Program-made: the position numbers and the translations under genes
In this document: positions 1-7,531 of the stretch, piece by piece
Layout: every line of letters starts with the position of its first letter
How positions within the stretch are numbered: position 1 is the first letter of the stretch
The notes under the pieces: model-generated
Database searches by the model: none
What the model was told of the DNA's origin: nothing
The model's input: the letters and a program-made list of their open reading frames with translations, nothing else
Assembly (NCBI GenBank): GCA_030592355.1
Contig: JAUVJE010000086.1
Location: 1 to 9,471, forward strand
DNA from: Clostridia bacterium
GTDB lineage: Bacteria; Bacillota; Clostridia; DUPQ01
DNA length: 9,471 nt
Direction of reading: 5' to 3'

Positions 1-1822
1 GAGGCATGTATTTACAAGTTTGCGGACCGCTGTATTCATCTCCCGTGAACCAGTCTATCCACTTACCTTCAGGTAAATACAAATCATCGGTATAGCAGGT
101 GACCAGCAGACTGTCGCCAAGCATATATTCAAGACTAAATTCATCGGAATTAGGATCATCCGGATATAAAAACGGCAGTGGCCGCATTATGGGCATACCG
201 GTCAGATATGCCTGGTAAGCGGTATTGTAGATGTATGGAATCAAAGAATACCTGAGTTTAGCGTAATATCTGAATACATCCTCAAGTTCTTTTCCGAGAA
301 GCCTTGGGTGCCGCCAATATGCCCAGCTGCATACCTGGGACCATGACTGTAGGAATCCAAAGTGTATGCCTTCTTTTGAAAATACATTCATATCACAACT
401 TGTATTGACATGTCCTGACATGGCATGGTTGAGCATTGAAATCAGCGGTTTGGATCCGCCGCCCGTATCACCTGCCCAGGTTGCCGCATATTGCTGGATA
501 CCTGCGAAACCTCCCGAAGAATAAATCATGGAGCGTTTGCCCGTATGCTGTGAAAATCCAGTGCTCATTTGTTTAGATAATAAGAGCGGATATAGGTTGT
601 GCATTTCAACATCATTCATTCCATTGCCCCACATACGGTCGGGATGCTCGTTTACCTGCCAAGCACCGTCAAGCTTGAAGGCATGGGTTCCATAATCAAC
701 AAATTTTTTAAGGTGTTCAAAGAATCCTTCGTTTTTTTTCGTAAATTCGTCCATAGATAAAGGTTCATGACCGATATTCATATCCTTTTCGAAATCATCT
801 TTTGACGGGAGATAATCCATTTCATCGTCAAGTACCTTTTCAACAAAGGGAATTACAGCATTTCTTTCTTCTTCATAGCTTAGGTCGTAATCACAGCAGA
901 GCCAAAGACTTAGTTTAAAACCAAGGCGTTTAATGGCACCGAAAAATGTATTTTCAAGAGATGCATCCATTTTTGTTGCCCACCCGGGGATGTAGAAACG
1001 CTCTTTGTCGAATTTTTTATTCACTGATTTATCATAATAAGTTTCCATCCAACCGGGTTCCAGACCTATGATGTCACAGGGGATGTCCCTGTCCCGAAAG
1101 TGCATACAGTCGTCCAGCATTTCCCGGGCATCGGCCTGCTGGTTGCATACAAAAGTCAAACCGTATCCGAATTTGGGTAAAAGCGAAGGCCGCCCGGATA
1201 TAGAGGTATATTGATTGAGCAAGGATGCATAATTATCGCCAACAAAAAATAGGACATCCATTTCTCCGTAATATCCCCATATCCTGAGAATATCCGGAGT
1301 TGTCGAGCATATGTCAAAATTATGTCGAAAGGTAGTGTTTGAAAAAACAGCCCAACCTGCATTGCTCATTAAAAAGGGTATGGGAACATAACTTTTTACA
1401 TTTTTAACCCATATTTGCGCCTTTGTTCCACGCTTCTCAAGTACTTCGCGGTTGATATCTCCCAATCCATAAAATTTTTCTTTCTTATCGACGGCAAGGT
1501 CAATTGAGAATCCATCGGATGCACCGAGCCAGAGAGATTTTCCAGTCTTAATGATTTCGCTGCCGTTGAGATCTTTTATTGATAAATCATGCTCTTCACT
1601 GTCAATTGACAGGGATAATGCCGAAGTGGATACCCGGGAAATGTTATTATGTGTAGATGACTCAACATGCGGATTATTTCCTGAGAAATCAAAAATACCG
1701 TACCGTGCATATGGGTTTTTTTCAGAGAATTCTGAATCCATTGACATCCTTAACCTTAAGCATGTTTCAGTTATGAAATCAATTCTGATAAATCCGCCTT
1801 TTTGTAATTTTATTACCGCCAT
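1..1822 (-). CDS. Glycoside hydrolase family 31 protein (alpha-glycosidase), C-terminus cut by window edge
   Basis: The minus-strand frame is open from ATG at 1822 down to base 1, giving 607 visible residues. Residues 1-215 look like the GH31 N-terminal beta-sandwich, with the typical FYGLGD motif near 117-122. The (beta/alpha)8 barrel begins near PKFGYGLTF (217-224). The expected catalytic nucleophile is Asp385 in FKLDGAW and the expected general acid is Asp452 in TWAGDTGG, matching the usual W-[ST]-G-D site. The segment after about 545 (MPIMRPLPF, then a TGDEYSGP turn) is the start of the beta domain that follows the barrel. A GGGGGT ribosome binding site (complement of 1831-1835) lies 8 bases before the ATG and supports this start. 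No signal peptide is seen, so the enzyme is probably cytoplasmic. It is divergent from the lyase/GH36-like pair. The family includes alpha-glucosidases, alpha-xylosidases, sulfoquinovosidases and others. The usual K-x-D-x-x-E motif lacks its Glu here, so I do not assign a substrate. Confidence 0.92.
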   Translation of the reverse strand, partial: MAVIKLQKGGFIRIDFITETCLRLRMSMDSEFSEKNPYARYGIFDFSGNNPHVESSTHNNISRVSTSALSLSIDSEEHDLSIKDLNGSEIIKTGKSLWLGASDGFSIDLAVDKKEKFYGLGDINREVLEKRGTKAQIWVKNVKSYVPIPFLMSNAGWAVFSNTTFRHNFDICSTTPDILRIWGYYGEMDVLFFVGDNYASLLNQYTSISGRPSLLPKFGYGLTFVCNQQADAREMLDDCMHFRDRDIPCDIIGLEPGWMETYYDKSVNKKFDKERFYIPGWATKMDASLENTFFGAIKRLGFKLSLWLCCDYDLSYEEERNAVIPFVEKVLDDEMDYLPSKDDFEKDMNIGHEPLSMDEFTKKNEGFFEHLKKFVDYGTHAFKLDGAWQVNEHPDRMWGNGMNDVEMHNLYPLLLSKQMSTGFSQHTGKRSMIYSSGGFAGIQQYAATWAGDTGGGSKPLISMLNHAMSGHVNTSCDMNVFSKEGIHFGFLQSWSQVCSWAYWRHPRLLGKELEDVFRYYAKLRYSLIPYIYNTAYQAYLTGMPIMRPLPFLYPDDPNSDEFSLEYMLGDSLLVTCYTDDLYLPEGKWIDWFTGDEYSGPQTCKYMP

Positions 1823-1850
1823 TTTGATTACCCCCGAAAAAGATAAACCA

Positions 1851-1881
1851 ATTATACAATAATCCGGACCTATAATCACAA
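1851..1881 (-). promoter_or_regulatory. Candidate promoter of the GH31 gene
   Basis: Read on the minus strand, a perfect TATAAT (1856 to 1851) is preceded by TTGTGA (1881 to 1876) with a 19-base spacer; GTGATT at 1879 to 1874 would give a 17-base spacer. The predicted start of transcription near 1844 leaves a short leader of about 20 bases before the ATG. The -10 is good and the -35 is weak, so this is a sequence-pattern call only. Confidence 0.35.
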
Positions 1882-1888
1882 AATATTG

Positions 1889-1894
1889 TATACT
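1889..1894 (+). promoter_or_regulatory. Candidate -10 box for the lyase/GH36-like operon
   Basis: TATACT matches the sigma-A -10 consensus at five of six bases and is placed so that transcription would begin near 1901, inside the palindrome at 1896-1910. No convincing -35 lies 16-18 bases upstream, which would fit a promoter needing an activator. A perfect TATAAT at 1871-1876 is an alternative -10, also without a good -35. Confidence 0.3.
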
Positions 1895-1895
1895 G

Positions 1896-1910
1896 TTATC
1901 TAGTAGATAA
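1896..1910. promoter_or_regulatory. Perfect palindrome, probable operator for the carbohydrate locus
   Basis: TTATCTA, one central G, then TAGATAA: seven-base arms match perfectly. It sits just downstream of the candidate -10 and directly against the GGGGGG-rich ribosome binding site of the lyase gene (1912-1917). A repressor bound here would cover the transcription start. Size and AT-rich symmetry suit a GntR- or LacI-type dimer, but the regulator is not in the window, so its family is a guess. Confidence 0.45.
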
Positions 1911-1922
1911 TGGGGGGATGAA

Positions 1923-3809
1923 ATGGTTGACATTATTAATTGGGGAGCTATAAAAAAGAAGATTGAAACAGAAGAATGGGCCGATAGGTTCATAAAATCC
2001 ACGACCGTGAAACTAGATGCTTTTATAGAGTCATATCACGATGAGGCATCACGGGTTACAGGATGGTTTCACCACTATAACTGTGAAAAATGCCAGGGAC
2101 GGCTCAGATTCGATATAGAAAACCCGAAAGAGCATGTCTGCTCCGTATGCGGCCATGTGAATACCGGGGAAACATTCAACAAGGTATGGTACAACATGTA
2201 CCGCGGCCGCGCCAACTCAAGTGTATATGAATCCGCGGTACTATACAGGCTGACCGATGACGACAAGTACATCCGGCATATTAAAAAAGTACTGGATTTC
2301 TACTCTGATAATTATGATGATTTTGTAAGCGAACCAATTGCTAAGAGGTTTGAAGGCAAGCTGCAGAACCAGCATCTTGATGATGCATCTGCAATGATAA
2401 AAATCATTCTTGGCATGGATATGGTGAGAGAGCATTTTACCGATTCGGAATTAAAAAATTACTACGAAAAGCTATTTAAACGGGAAGCGGAGATGTTCGA
2501 TTTTTTTGCCAATAGAATATATAACATTCCTGTTTGGATAAAATGCGCGCAGGCGGTTATTGGTGTATTTTTTAATGAAAAAGAGCATATTCAAAAAGGC
2601 TTTTATAGCGTTTTCGGTATTCTTGATCAGCTTAAAAAGGGTGTTACCGAGGAAGGTATGTGGTATGAAGGTTCTATGCATTATCATTTTTACACTATTC
2701 AGCCAATAGCTTCTTTGATGTTTATTTGCAGAAGAGTAGAATTTGATATACCGGAGATGCCGTTTGTTTACGAAAAAATTGAAAAACTCTTTGAATATCC
2801 TTTAAAGATGATGTTCGGCAACTTAAGGCTGCCTAATCCGAATGATGCCCATCCTTACCTGGACATCCATAACTACAGGACCCAATATGAGTATGCGTCG
2901 GTAATATATGACAATCCTTTATTCAAAAAAGTATGCTCGTTGTTTTATAAAAGAGGAGAAACCGTATCAACATTTACCCGCCTGCTGTTTAATGAGTGGA
3001 GCGATGAAGTGTATGATGTAAATTTCGGAACAGTCAACAACCCTTCATCGGGAACAGCAATGCTGCGAAAAGACAGAACAGAAGTTTTCTTTAAATATGG
3101 AACATTGACGCATCTTCACAGACACCCTGACATTATGAATTTTGAAATGGCTTTTAACGGCGATGTAGTGTCGTACGACATCGGCAACGGCGGATATGCA
3201 TCGTCGCTTTTTGTTGAATGGCAGCGCAAGACATTATGTCATAATACAGTCACATTAAATCAGAAAGATCAGTACAGGATGAGCCTTCCCCTTGGGATTG
3301 TCGAAGAATATGACAGGGAAAACGCGTATATCAAAGTAAAAGCCAAGGCTGTCTACGAAGCTACTGATTTCACCAGGGCTTTCAGAGTAAGTGAGAATCG
3401 GGTGGAGGATGAATTTCTTGTACATTCATGGGGCGATTATTCCGTTGATTGGTTTTTCTATTGCAACGGCAATATAAAATGCGATTATGAGACTGAAAAA
3501 ATTGAAACATTGGCGCCGAAATACCTGGCTGCGGGAAAGCCCGCGGACGAAGGTTTCAGGGCACAGCAAGAGGCGGGATATCAGCATTTTTTTGATATAG
3601 AAAAATTCGAAACCGACGGTGGCTGGAGTGTTGATTTCGAACTCCCTGATAAAACAATCAGAATTTCCATGAAGGGCGAACCGGGAACCACAGTGCACCT
3701 GGTAAATAGTTATACGGCTAATAAAGAAGTCACTAGAAGGGGACTTGTTGTCAGGCGCCGGGCGGAAAAAACGACGTTTAGCACAGTATATGAATGTATA
3801 AAAAAGTAA
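1923..3809 (+). CDS. Heparinase II/III-type polysaccharide or oligosaccharide lyase, cytoplasmic
   Basis: A 628-residue protein. Residues 54-76 carry two Cys pairs (C54, C57, C73, C76) in a zinc-ribbon-like arrangement. Residues about 95-340 look like the all-alpha toroid of alginate-lyase/heparinase folds, including EGMWYEGSMHYHFYT (244-258) with the expected catalytic Tyr region. Residues about 375-625 are the heparinase II/III C-terminal beta-sandwich. Its signature is THLHRHPD (396-403), then SYDIGNGGY (417-425) and RKTLCHNTVTLNQKDQ (435-450), where H399, H401, D419 and H440 are the likely metal or catalytic positions. The family cleaves uronate-containing glycans by beta-elimination. The start is fixed by a GGGGGGATGAA ribosome binding site. 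No signal peptide is seen, so it probably acts on imported oligosaccharides. The next gene starts 9 bases after the stop, so the two are surely one transcript. The PL family number and substrate cannot be assigned by eye. Confidence 0.9.
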   Translation: MVDIINWGAIKKKIETEEWADRFIKSTTVKLDAFIESYHDEASRVTGWFHHYNCEKCQGRLRFDIENPKEHVCSVCGHVNTGETFNKVWYNMYRGRANSSVYESAVLYRLTDDDKYIRHIKKVLDFYSDNYDDFVSEPIAKRFEGKLQNQHLDDASAMIKIILGMDMVREHFTDSELKNYYEKLFKREAEMFDFFANRIYNIPVWIKCAQAVIGVFFNEKEHIQKGFYSVFGILDQLKKGVTEEGMWYEGSMHYHFYTIQPIASLMFICRRVEFDIPEMPFVYEKIEKLFEYPLKMMFGNLRLPNPNDAHPYLDIHNYRTQYEYASVIYDNPLFKKVCSLFYKRGETVSTFTRLLFNEWSDEVYDVNFGTVNNPSSGTAMLRKDRTEVFFKYGTLTHLHRHPDIMNFEMAFNGDVVSYDIGNGGYASSLFVEWQRKTLCHNTVTLNQKDQYRMSLPLGIVEEYDRENAYIKVKAKAVYEATDFTRAFRVSENRVEDEFLVHSWGDYSVDWFFYCNGNIKCDYETEKIETLAPKYLAAGKPADEGFRAQQEAGYQHFFDIEKFETDGGWSVDFELPDKTIRISMKGEPGTTVHLVNSYTANKEVTRRGLVVRRRAEKTTFSTVYECIKK

Positions 3810-3818
3810 GGTGTCCAT

Positions 3819-5816
3819 ATGAAATTTAATGATTGCAGCATTATAGCGGAAGATAATATTCTTATGATATCCAACTCAATGATTTCCAGAAGATGGAAGA
3901 TTGAGAACGGGCTTTGCCACTCAACATCTCTCAAAGATATTATAAATGGAATCGAATATCTAAAAGAAGATAGCGAAACCCCTGCGCCCTGCCCGGATTT
4001 TTCAGTTGAGGATGAGTGCAGGAAAGTTTCTTATAAAATATATAAATCGAAGGATAGCATTGTTGAGGAGGAGTCCCTGAGAATTGATGTAACCGGTGAC
4101 TACGGGGGATACTCCATAATCTCCCATTTTAAGATATATCCGCAGACTCCTGCAATCTCCCAGTGGATTTCGATGAGCGGACACATACCCATTGCAAAAA
4201 GCGAAGTAACTGTGGAGCAACCGATTGATAATATTGAGGATTTTCGCACCCTTGTCAATAACCGCAAAGAGATAACAGGGCTTTGCGATATGCTTAAACT
4301 TGACAATATTCATAAAAAGCTTGGGATTGCTGATTTTATGGCTCATACGGACCGAAAGGACAACCTGTGCCATTGGCGTGAAGACTTGCTCACCATTCAT
4401 TCTTCCAATTCATATTCTTCAAATCTATTATATTTTCATGATCAGGTTGGGGATAATGGAATTGTATTTTTAAAAGAAGCACCCTTGCCGCACGCACGGC
4501 CCGTAAAAAGCAAATTTGACTTGTTATGCGACGGCGGAGAGATGTTTTTTGCCGGCCACGGGTCTGATGATTTGACAAGATACCCCGGATATCCTTTTAC
4601 AGTGATTTTATATGACAGCGGCGAATTCGGACGAATGAAAGCCCTGCACGATTACCAGAGAAAGTTTCGCATCTATGATGAGAAGAGGGATGATGTTATC
4701 TGGCACTCTACCTGGGGAGACAGAAACGCAGATAAAATTGTAAGCAGTGAATTTATGCAGAAAGAAATTGATGATATGAAGGAAGCCGGAGGTGATTTCC
4801 TGTATTTCAGCGACGGCTGGCAAAAAGGCGCTGCGATGACTTCGTTGAGCATGGAACGGTACATGGGCCAGTGGGGCAAAGAAGGATATTGGGACGTGGA
4901 CATGGAAAAGTTTCCCGATGGTCTGGATGAGGTCACGGAGAAGGCTGATGAATACGGAATGATGAAGGGTGTTTGGTTCTGCCCGGATCAAGTTAACGAA
5001 TATGAAAATTATGAGAAAGATATAAAAGTGCTTCTGAAATTGTACCGGAAGTACGGCTTTAATAAGATTAAATATGATGCCATGACTTTTAAGACAAAAC
5101 TGGCGGAAGAACGGATTAAAAAGGTAATGGCTGCACTTGTCGAAGGGTCCGGTGGTAAAGCATTTGTTGAAATTGATATTACTGCAGGCATAAGAACCGA
5201 TTATTTTGATGCAATGCAATATGGCTTTCTATTTTTAGAAAACAGGTATACGGATTTCAGGCGGTATTATCCTCACTGCACCATGCGCAATCTATGGCAG
5301 TTGGCTCATTTCGTGGATCCCAGACGCCTGCGTATTGAATTTCTAAATAATGAACGCAACATGGATAAGTATCCCGATGATCTTCTGGCGCCTTTCCATT
5401 ATTCTCCGGATTACCTTTATGTGAGTACGATTTTTGCAAATCCGCTTATGTGGTTTGAGATTTCCAATCTATCCGCTGAATATAAAGAATGTATGAAGAA
5501 AATTATTGCGTTGTGCAAGCCAATCAGGCGGAAAATTGCACAAAGCAATGTGTATCCGATAGGGGAAGAACCGGACGGGTTTTCTATCGGCGGGTTTATT
5601 TCAGTTGCTGGCGACACAGGATATACAGCCGTTTTCAGAGCTGCGGGAAAAGAACATTCGGCAGTTATTAAAATTCCCCTTAAAGAAGGAAAATACAAAT
5701 TCACCCTACTATCCGGAGAAGGTGAAGATTTCACAAGCAAAGCGGCGGGTTCCATTGAATTCAAAGTGCCGGATAAATACGGATATTCGCTCTTTAAATA
5801 TAAAAAAATTGACTGA
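3819..5816 (+). CDS. GH36-like (clan GH-D) alpha-glycosidase
   Basis: A 665-residue protein with the layout of the alpha-galactosidase/raffinose-synthase group. Residues 1-285 form an N-terminal beta-rich domain. The TIM barrel begins near WHSTWGDRN (295-303), followed by YFSDGWQKG (329-337), comparable to the DDGWQ of GH36. GVWFCPDQVN (384-393) corresponds to the next barrel strand. NKIKYDAM (415-422) offers Asp420 as the nucleophile, as in the KYD/KWD motifs of GH27 and GH36. ENRYTDFRRYYP (474-485) offers Asp479 as a candidate acid/base, with lower certainty. Residues from about 575 are a C-terminal beta domain. There is no signal peptide. The ribosome binding site AAGGTG overlaps the TAA of the lyase gene, showing translational coupling. 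Motifs differ enough from classic melibiases that alpha-galactosidase activity is only one possibility. It may remove a side sugar from the lyase substrate. Confidence 0.8.
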   Translation: MKFNDCSIIAEDNILMISNSMISRRWKIENGLCHSTSLKDIINGIEYLKEDSETPAPCPDFSVEDECRKVSYKIYKSKDSIVEEESLRIDVTGDYGGYSIISHFKIYPQTPAISQWISMSGHIPIAKSEVTVEQPIDNIEDFRTLVNNRKEITGLCDMLKLDNIHKKLGIADFMAHTDRKDNLCHWREDLLTIHSSNSYSSNLLYFHDQVGDNGIVFLKEAPLPHARPVKSKFDLLCDGGEMFFAGHGSDDLTRYPGYPFTVILYDSGEFGRMKALHDYQRKFRIYDEKRDDVIWHSTWGDRNADKIVSSEFMQKEIDDMKEAGGDFLYFSDGWQKGAAMTSLSMERYMGQWGKEGYWDVDMEKFPDGLDEVTEKADEYGMMKGVWFCPDQVNEYENYEKDIKVLLKLYRKYGFNKIKYDAMTFKTKLAEERIKKVMAALVEGSGGKAFVEIDITAGIRTDYFDAMQYGFLFLENRYTDFRRYYPHCTMRNLWQLAHFVDPRRLRIEFLNNERNMDKYPDDLLAPFHYSPDYLYVSTIFANPLMWFEISNLSAEYKECMKKIIALCKPIRRKIAQSNVYPIGEEPDGFSIGGFISVAGDTGYTAVFRAAGKEHSAVIKIPLKEGKYKFTLLSGEGEDFTSKAAGSIEFKVPDKYGYSLFKYKKID

Positions 5817-5844
5817 TTGGCCCTGGATCAGTGAGTAGAAATTG

Positions 5845-5873
5845 TTGTTCGGGCAAGATAGATAATGTATAAT
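5845..5873 (+). promoter_or_regulatory. Candidate sigma-A promoter of guaA
   Basis: TTGTTC at 5845-5850 and TATAAT at 5868-5873 are separated by exactly 17 bases, and the -10 is perfect. Transcription should begin near 5880, leaving a leader of about 20 bases. That is too short for a purine riboswitch, and none is seen. guaA is therefore probably expressed independently of the carbohydrate operon. No strong terminator was found between them, so some read-through is possible. Confidence 0.6.
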
Positions 5874-5890
5874 CTATATAATATTCGCAC

Positions 5891-5896
5891 GGGAGG
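5891..5896 (+). promoter_or_regulatory. Ribosome binding site that fixes the guaA start
   Basis: GGGAGG lies four bases before ATG 5901. The in-frame ATG at 5865 would add 12 residues (MYNLYNIRTGGF) that are not typical of GuaA, would place translation inside the promoter, and has no ribosome binding site. The start at 5901 gives the usual clostridial N-terminus MRHELVLVLDFGGQYNQL. Confidence 0.85.
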
Positions 5897-5900
5897 TTTT

Positions 5901-7433
5901 ATGAGGCACGAACTTGTTTTGGTTTTGGATTTCGGCGGGCAGTACAATCAGCTGATAGCACGCAGGGTCAGGGAGGCGGGAGTCTATTGCGAGATGCTTC
6001 CGTACACAACATCAATAGAAAAGATTAATGAACTGAATCCTGTCGGAGTAATTTTAACGGGCGGGCCGGCATCTGTTACGGATGCAGGGGCTCCTTTTTG
6101 TGATAAGGAAATTTTAGAACTTGGAGTACCGGTTCTGGGAATTTGCTATGGCATGCAGCTTATATCCGCAATGAACGGCGGTACTGTCAAAAAAGCAAAG
6201 CAACGGGAATATGGGCGTGTTGAAATAAAACTCGGAGACAGCAGGCTTTTTGAAAACTGCGAAAAAGATACCATATGCTGGATGAGCCATACTTATCATG
6301 TAGACAATGCTCCCAAAGGATTTGAAATAACGGCCAAAAGTGCCAATTGCCCCGCCGGCGCATTTGAAAACAAGAAAAAGGACCTGTATGGAGTGCAGTT
6401 CCACCCGGAAGTCAATCATACACCCGAGGGCACTAAGATACTCAGGAATTTTCTGTATGGCATCTGTGGTGCAAAGGGTGATTGGAAGATGTCCACCTAT
6501 GTTGATGATATGATAAAAAAAATACGTGATAAAGTAGGTGACAAGCAGGTGCTCTGCGCAATGTCCGGTGGAGTTGATTCTTCAGTTGCCGCAGTAATGA
6601 TACATAAAGCCGTAGGGAAGCAGTTAACTAATATTTTCGTAGATCATGGGCTTCTCAGAAAGAATGAAGGAGATCAGGTTGAGGAAGTATTTAACAAACA
6701 GTTTGACATGAAACTCATTAGAGTAAATGCCCAGCGACAGTTTCTGGATAAATTAGCCGGTGTCACTGACCCGGAGACAAAAAGAAAGATAATCGGAGAA
6801 GAATTCATAAGGGTATTTGAGGCTGAAGCGAAAAAACTCGGCAAGGTGGATTTCCTGGTACAGGGAACCATTTATCCGGATGTGATAGAAAGCGGCGCAG
6901 GCGATGCTGCTGTTATCAAGAGCCATCACAACGTAGGCGGTCTTCCTGATTTGGTGGATTTTAAAGAAATAATCGAACCCCTTCGGGATCTGTTTAAGGA
7001 TGAGGTTCGCAAGGCCGGACTGGAACTTGGCATTCCTGACCACATAGTCTGGAGGCAGCCATTCCCGGGACCGGGACTGGCCATTAGAATTATCGGTGAT
7101 ATAACCGACGAAAAACTGGATATCCTGAAGGATGCGGATTGGATTTTTCGCGAGGAAATCAAAGCGGCAGGTCTTGGGAGAGCCATCAATCAATACTTTG
7201 CAGTTCTTACCGGAATGCGAAGTGTCGGTGTCATGGGAGATGAACGAACTTACGATTACACACTGGCGTTAAGAGGGGTTACAACCACAGACTTCATGAC
7301 GGCTGACTGGGCAAGGATACCCTATGATGTCCTGGAAACAATATCAAACAGGATTGTGAATGAGGTAAAATCCATAAACAGAATAGTTTATGACATAACA
7401 AGCAAACCCCCTGCAACTATTGAGTGGGAGTAG
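5901..7433 (+). CDS. guaA: GMP synthase (glutamine-hydrolysing)
   Basis: A 510-residue cytoplasmic enzyme that converts XMP to GMP using ATP and glutamine, the last step of de novo guanine nucleotide synthesis. The class I glutamine amidotransferase domain (about 1-190) has the nucleophile Cys82 in GICYGMQ and the His168-Glu170 pair in QFHPEV. The ATP-pyrophosphatase domain follows, with the P-loop SGGVDSS at 222-228. WRQPFPGPGLAIR (384-396) and the C-terminal dimerisation domain are intact and end in the conserved KPPATIEWE. Length and all motifs are normal, so the gene should be functional. The last 43 codons are duplicated in diverged form at 9065-9196, which marks this 3' end as a likely integration site. 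No purine-biosynthesis neighbour is present in the window. Confidence 0.98.
   Translation: MRHELVLVLDFGGQYNQLIARRVREAGVYCEMLPYTTSIEKINELNPVGVILTGGPASVTDAGAPFCDKEILELGVPVLGICYGMQLISAMNGGTVKKAKQREYGRVEIKLGDSRLFENCEKDTICWMSHTYHVDNAPKGFEITAKSANCPAGAFENKKKDLYGVQFHPEVNHTPEGTKILRNFLYGICGAKGDWKMSTYVDDMIKKIRDKVGDKQVLCAMSGGVDSSVAAVMIHKAVGKQLTNIFVDHGLLRKNEGDQVEEVFNKQFDMKLIRVNAQRQFLDKLAGVTDPETKRKIIGEEFIRVFEAEAKKLGKVDFLVQGTIYPDVIESGAGDAAVIKSHHNVGGLPDLVDFKEIIEPLRDLFKDEVRKAGLELGIPDHIVWRQPFPGPGLAIRIIGDITDEKLDILKDADWIFREEIKAAGLGRAINQYFAVLTGMRSVGVMGDERTYDYTLALRGVTTTDFMTADWARIPYDVLETISNRIVNEVKSINRIVYDITSKPPATIEWE
7302..7433 (+). repeat. guaA 3' end, left copy of a diverged direct repeat
   Basis: These last 132 bases of guaA align without gaps to 9065-9196 (offset 1763). 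A hand count gives 98 of 132 identical bases. The best-conserved part is 7395-7433: 18 identical bases at 7395-7412, then ATTGAGTGGGA at 7419-7429 and the TAG stop. Conservation concentrated at the very end of the gene is what an attachment-site core would show. Confidence 0.8.
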
Positions 7434-7438
7434 TTACC

Positions 7439-7452
7439 GGTGGATTGCAGGT
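7439..7452 (+). repeat. Short match beyond the guaA stop, left copy
   Basis: GGTGGATTGCAGGT at 7439-7452 matches GGTGGCTTGCAAGT at 9210-9223 at 12 of 14 positions. The spacing from the stop codon differs by 8 bases between copies. Its position just after both guaA ends suggests that the duplicated unit reaches past the coding region, but the match is short. Confidence 0.4.
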
Positions 7453-7474
7453 ACGTGAAAAACCACACAAAAAC

Positions 7475-7490
7475 TAAACATATATGTTTA
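7475..7490. promoter_or_regulatory. Perfect 16-bp AT-rich palindrome upstream of the methyltransferase relic
   Basis: TAAACATA is followed directly by its complement TATGTTTA. Allowing one bulged base (A at 7491), the symmetry extends by three pairs to AAC (7472-7474) and GTT (7492-7494). It lies between the guaA stop and the broken methyltransferase gene. It has no GC stem or U-run, so it is not an intrinsic terminator. A dimeric regulator or recombinase site is possible. Confidence 0.35.
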
Positions 7491-7510
7491 AGTTAAGGTG
7501 TATAGTTCCG

Positions 7511-7518
7511 AGAGGGAG
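7511..7518 (+). promoter_or_regulatory. Distant ribosome binding site of the methyltransferase relic
   Basis: AGAGGGAG is the only strong Shine-Dalgarno-like stretch before ATG 7532, but it is 13 bases away, longer than usual. No in-frame start lies at better spacing; the TTG at 7522 is in another frame. Poor spacing fits a gene that is no longer under selection, or inefficient translation. Confidence 0.4.
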
Positions 7519-7531
7519 TAATTGAGCAGCT

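Noticed and set aside
1551..1862. 103-codon plus-strand open frame over the GH31 start
   Set aside because: It is antisense to the well-supported GH31 N-terminus, has no family resemblance, and would overlap the divergent control region.
4608..5219. 203-codon minus-strand open frame inside the GH36-like gene
   Set aside because: It is antisense to the conserved catalytic barrel; its composition is what a shadow frame gives, and no ribosome binding site or family signal was seen.
5812..5832. Possible terminator after the GH36-like gene (ACTGAT with ATCAGT)
   Set aside because: Only six stem pairs, a nine-base loop and no U-run follow it, so it does not qualify as an intrinsic terminator.
5858..5877. 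ATAGAT/ATCTAT inverted repeat over the guaA -10, sharing TAGATAATG with the operator-like site at 1904-1912
   Set aside because: The shared nine bases are AT-rich, the second half-site does not match the 1896-1910 palindrome, and overlap with a TATAAT box explains much of the similarity. Co-regulation is not supported.
5817..5900. Purine (guanine/xanthine) riboswitch before guaA
   Set aside because: The space is only 84 bases and the promoter occupies its middle, leaving about 20 leader bases; no aptamer-like conserved core is present.
7435..7453. Possible terminator after guaA (TACC with GGTA)
   Set aside because: The stem is four pairs with a long loop and is followed by mixed bases, not a U-run.
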